A program made the translations under genes and the position numbers. The notes below the pieces were generated by a model that made no database searches, was not told the DNA's origin, and worked only from the letters and a program-made list of their open reading frames with translations. 6,851 nucleotides of DNA, from positions 1-6,851 of the forward strand of contig CAJOPQ010000123.1 in assembly GCA_905236445.1 (NCBI GenBank), in the 5' to 3' direction. Shown in pieces: positions 5,609 to 6,851 of the stretch; the first letter of the stretch is position 1; every line of letters begins with the position of its first letter. This stretch comes from an uncultured Clostridia bacterium. Lineage in GTDB: Bacteria; Bacillota; Clostridia; Christensenellales; UBA1242.

Positions 5609-6223
5609 TTGAAAACATATACAGACAAAATGGATTGGTTTAGAGAAAAACACAATAAGAATTATGAAGAGAGTTCCAATGATAAAATATACAGTGTAGT
5701 AAATAATGGAATGATTTTTACTACGACCAATAAGGGCTTATATGAATATGTGTTTGATACAGAAATCAAAAGGGCAAAAGCGAATGGTGCCGATGCACCA
5801 CAAGTCAAAGTCTCCGAAGGCACAGAAAATTTGCCAGATGACACAATCTTGACTTCAACAAAAGACATATACAGTCTTACATTAGAGACGCCTTTAGATT
5901 ATAGATATGGCATTCCAGATATTGTCGATCATTCTATGATTGCGACAGACGATCTAAGAAAGATGCAATATTATGCTCAGTTTATGTCAGTAGCACACGC
6001 CAAGAAAGTGGACCATTATGATAGCAATAGGCATAATTTTACTACACTAGCAACACTCAGCTTCGATCCTGCCGAAGACAAAGACGGCAAATTCAACATT
6101 GAGCAAGTGTTTACAGTAAATATTGATGCTGCTACTACAGCAGATTATATATGCAAGTTCAGCAAAGTGTTGAATGACAAAGTAAAAAATATTGCCATAT
6201 CTGACGCAGAAATGGGAGATTAA
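5609..6223 (+). CDS. Gene D: unrecognised 204-residue protein, paralogue of A, C and E (TTG start)
   Basis: I do not recognise this protein. I place the start at TTG 5609 because GGAGG at 5596-5600 lies eight bases upstream; the in-frame ATG at 5573 has no ribosome binding site and falls just after a leader hairpin, and the ATG at 5594 overlaps GGAGG. The protein is soluble with no signal peptide. Block 1 at 26-49 reads KIYSVVNNGMIFTTTNKGLY and aligns over 24 residues without a gap to gene A (K, Y, N, T and Y shared) and also resembles gene E. Block 2 at 142-153, HNFTTLATLSFD, shares HN and LAT with gene A's HNTMILAT. A further stretch, MI at 110 to K133, matches gene A at 122-145 (M, I, Y, Q, H, K shared), so its alignment is partly ambiguous. 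No function is proposed. Confidence 0.82.
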   Translation: MKTYTDKMDWFREKHNKNYEESSNDKIYSVVNNGMIFTTTNKGLYEYVFDTEIKRAKANGADAPQVKVSEGTENLPDDTILTSTKDIYSLTLETPLDYRYGIPDIVDHSMIATDDLRKMQYYAQFMSVAHAKKVDHYDSNRHNFTTLATLSFDPAEDKDGKFNIEQVFTVNIDAATTADYICKFSKVLNDKVKNIAISDAEMGD

Positions 6224-6251
6224 ACAAAATAATTAGCAATTAACGATTAAG

Positions 6252-6303
6252 AAAATAACTACAATTATTAATATAAAAAATTTTTGGAGTTATTTTTTTA
6301 TTT
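6252..6303 (+). terminator. Probable terminator of gene D
   Basis: AAATAACT (6253-6260) pairs with AGTTATTT (6288-6295), followed by a T-run to about 6303. The stem is A+T-rich and the loop is long (27 bases), though its A6T5 segment may fold further. It ends just before the gene E -35 box. Confidence 0.6.
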
Positions 6304-6308
6304 TGTGC

Positions 6309-6337
6309 TTGACAAAGGGAAATTTTATTGATATTAT
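6309..6337 (+). promoter_or_regulatory. Promoter of gene E
   Basis: TTGACA at 6309-6314 and TATTAT at 6332-6337 are 17 bp apart, with TGA before the -10. The spacer holds GAAATTT (6319-6325), six bases from the -10, echoing the elements before genes C and D. This is the best consensus promoter in the window. Confidence 0.8.
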
Positions 6338-6372
6338 GTAAATAATCTTTTTTATAAAAGGAGAAATGGAAA

Positions 6373-6851
6373 ATGTTTCCTGCAGAGGAAAAATTAATTG
6401 ATGGTTTTATTGGTGCCGTTAAAAAAAGGGCCATATATCATGGAGTGTCAAAAAAGGGAGACGTTGAATTCTATACCAATGAAGGCGGTATGAATGGGAA
6501 GTTGACTGCTCTTCTTAATCCTGACCAGCATGGGTCGGGTTGTATTGAGCAAGTTGTTACTGACTCAGTAAAGGGTCGCATCGCAGGCAGAGGTAGACGA
6601 GGACAAATACTTGTTCACATGTCTAGACCAGATTATGACAATGAAGTTGCTAGAGAATTTATACCGGGAGCGCAAACAACTTTTGTTTTCAAAGACGAGG
6701 CCAGTTTTGATGCATACTTCTCGGACGTAGCAGAACGTCATATGCCAGACGGTAAGAAATTGGGTTCACTTGAGGTTGTTAAGGGAAACGAAGTAGTTCT
6801 AGATGATCCTAACGGAAATATTGCAACAGGCAACGGTGCAGCAGATGCATA
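6373..6851 (+). CDS. Gene E: unrecognised protein, 3' truncated by the window edge
   Basis: The frame from ATG 6373 stays open to the last base (159 codons plus two bases). The start follows AAGGAGA at 6358-6364 by eight bases; the earlier ATG at 6366 is out of frame, one base from that site, and stops after 11 codons. I do not recognise the protein. No signal peptide or membrane segment is seen. Residues 20-39 (AIYHGVSKKGDVEFYTNEGG) resemble block 1 of gene D: IY, V, then G, T-N and G are shared with one gap. Residues 77-88, GQILVHMSRPDY, align without gaps with block 2 of gene C (G, D, Y identical; S/T, R/K, M/L similar). DDPNGNI at 144-150 resembles the acidic loop of gene C. A basic glycine-arginine patch (GRIAGRGRRGQ, 68-78) is distinctive. 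It is likely a fourth family member; its length is unknown. Confidence 0.78.
   Translation, partial: MFPAEEKLIDGFIGAVKKRAIYHGVSKKGDVEFYTNEGGMNGKLTALLNPDQHGSGCIEQVVTDSVKGRIAGRGRRGQILVHMSRPDYDNEVAREFIPGAQTTFVFKDEASFDAYFSDVAERHMPDGKKLGSLEVVKGNEVVLDDPNGNIATGNGAADA

Noticed and set aside
5662..5868. Minus-strand frame of 68 codons inside gene D
   Set aside because: It is antisense to gene D over block 1 and lacks a start site.
6347..6360. CTTTT-TTAT-AAAAG hairpin touching the gene E ribosome binding site
   Set aside because: Five mostly A-U pairs are too weak to argue for regulated translation.
6240..6434. Minus-strand frame of 64 codons across the gene D terminator and gene E start
   Set aside because: It covers a terminator, a strong promoter and the start of gene E; composition is AT-driven.
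1..6851. CRISPR arrays, tRNA/rRNA genes, insertion sequences, attachment sites
   Set aside because: No regularly spaced repeats, cloverleaf sequences, transposase frames or flanking direct repeats were seen.

Overview
The window is low in G+C (about one third by eye) and reads with the standard code: tryptophans are TGG and no frame needs UGA. Strong AGGAGG-type ribosome binding sites, two well-supported TTG starts, extended -10 promoters (TGnTATAAT) and compact hairpin-plus-U-run terminators suggest a Bacillota-like or Mycoplasmatota-adjacent bacterium. That placement is an inference; no gene here fixes the taxon.

Layout. 1-969 (+): the C-terminal half of a VirB4/TraE-type conjugation ATPase, cut by the window edge. 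1095-1682 (+): a LemA-family membrane-anchored protein. 1786-2550 (-): a peptidase S51 / class I glutamine-amidotransferase-like protein, converging on lemA across a shared bidirectional terminator. 2681-3085 (+): a NUDIX hydrolase, divergent from the S51 gene. From 3320 to the right edge are five genes I cannot assign to a named family: A (3320-4012, -), B (4149-4598, -), C (4780-5487, +), D (5609-6223, +) and E (6373-past the edge, +). E has no in-window stop.

The main result of reading the proteins by eye is that A, C, D and E look like very divergent paralogues. They share an N-terminal block (a beta-strand, a polar turn with S/T/D/N, then in most copies an aromatic that begins a helix) and a second block further on (hydrophobic strand followed by T/S-x-P/G-D-Y/L). 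The alignments are mostly ungapped over 12-24 residues but low in identity. B is a different, largely helical protein that shares a divergent promoter region with C.

Nearly every gene appears to have its own promoter and terminator; the exception is C to D, where no terminator is visible between them. The B/C divergent promoters are built on a 13-bp inverted repeat (12 of 13 positions matching) that contains both -35 boxes, which suggests joint control. The promoter regions of C, D and E share a GAAATTT element 5-6 bp upstream of the -10. A conjugation ATPase beside a set of orphan genes is compatible with the edge of an integrative or conjugative element carrying cargo, but no integrase, att site or relaxase lies in the window.
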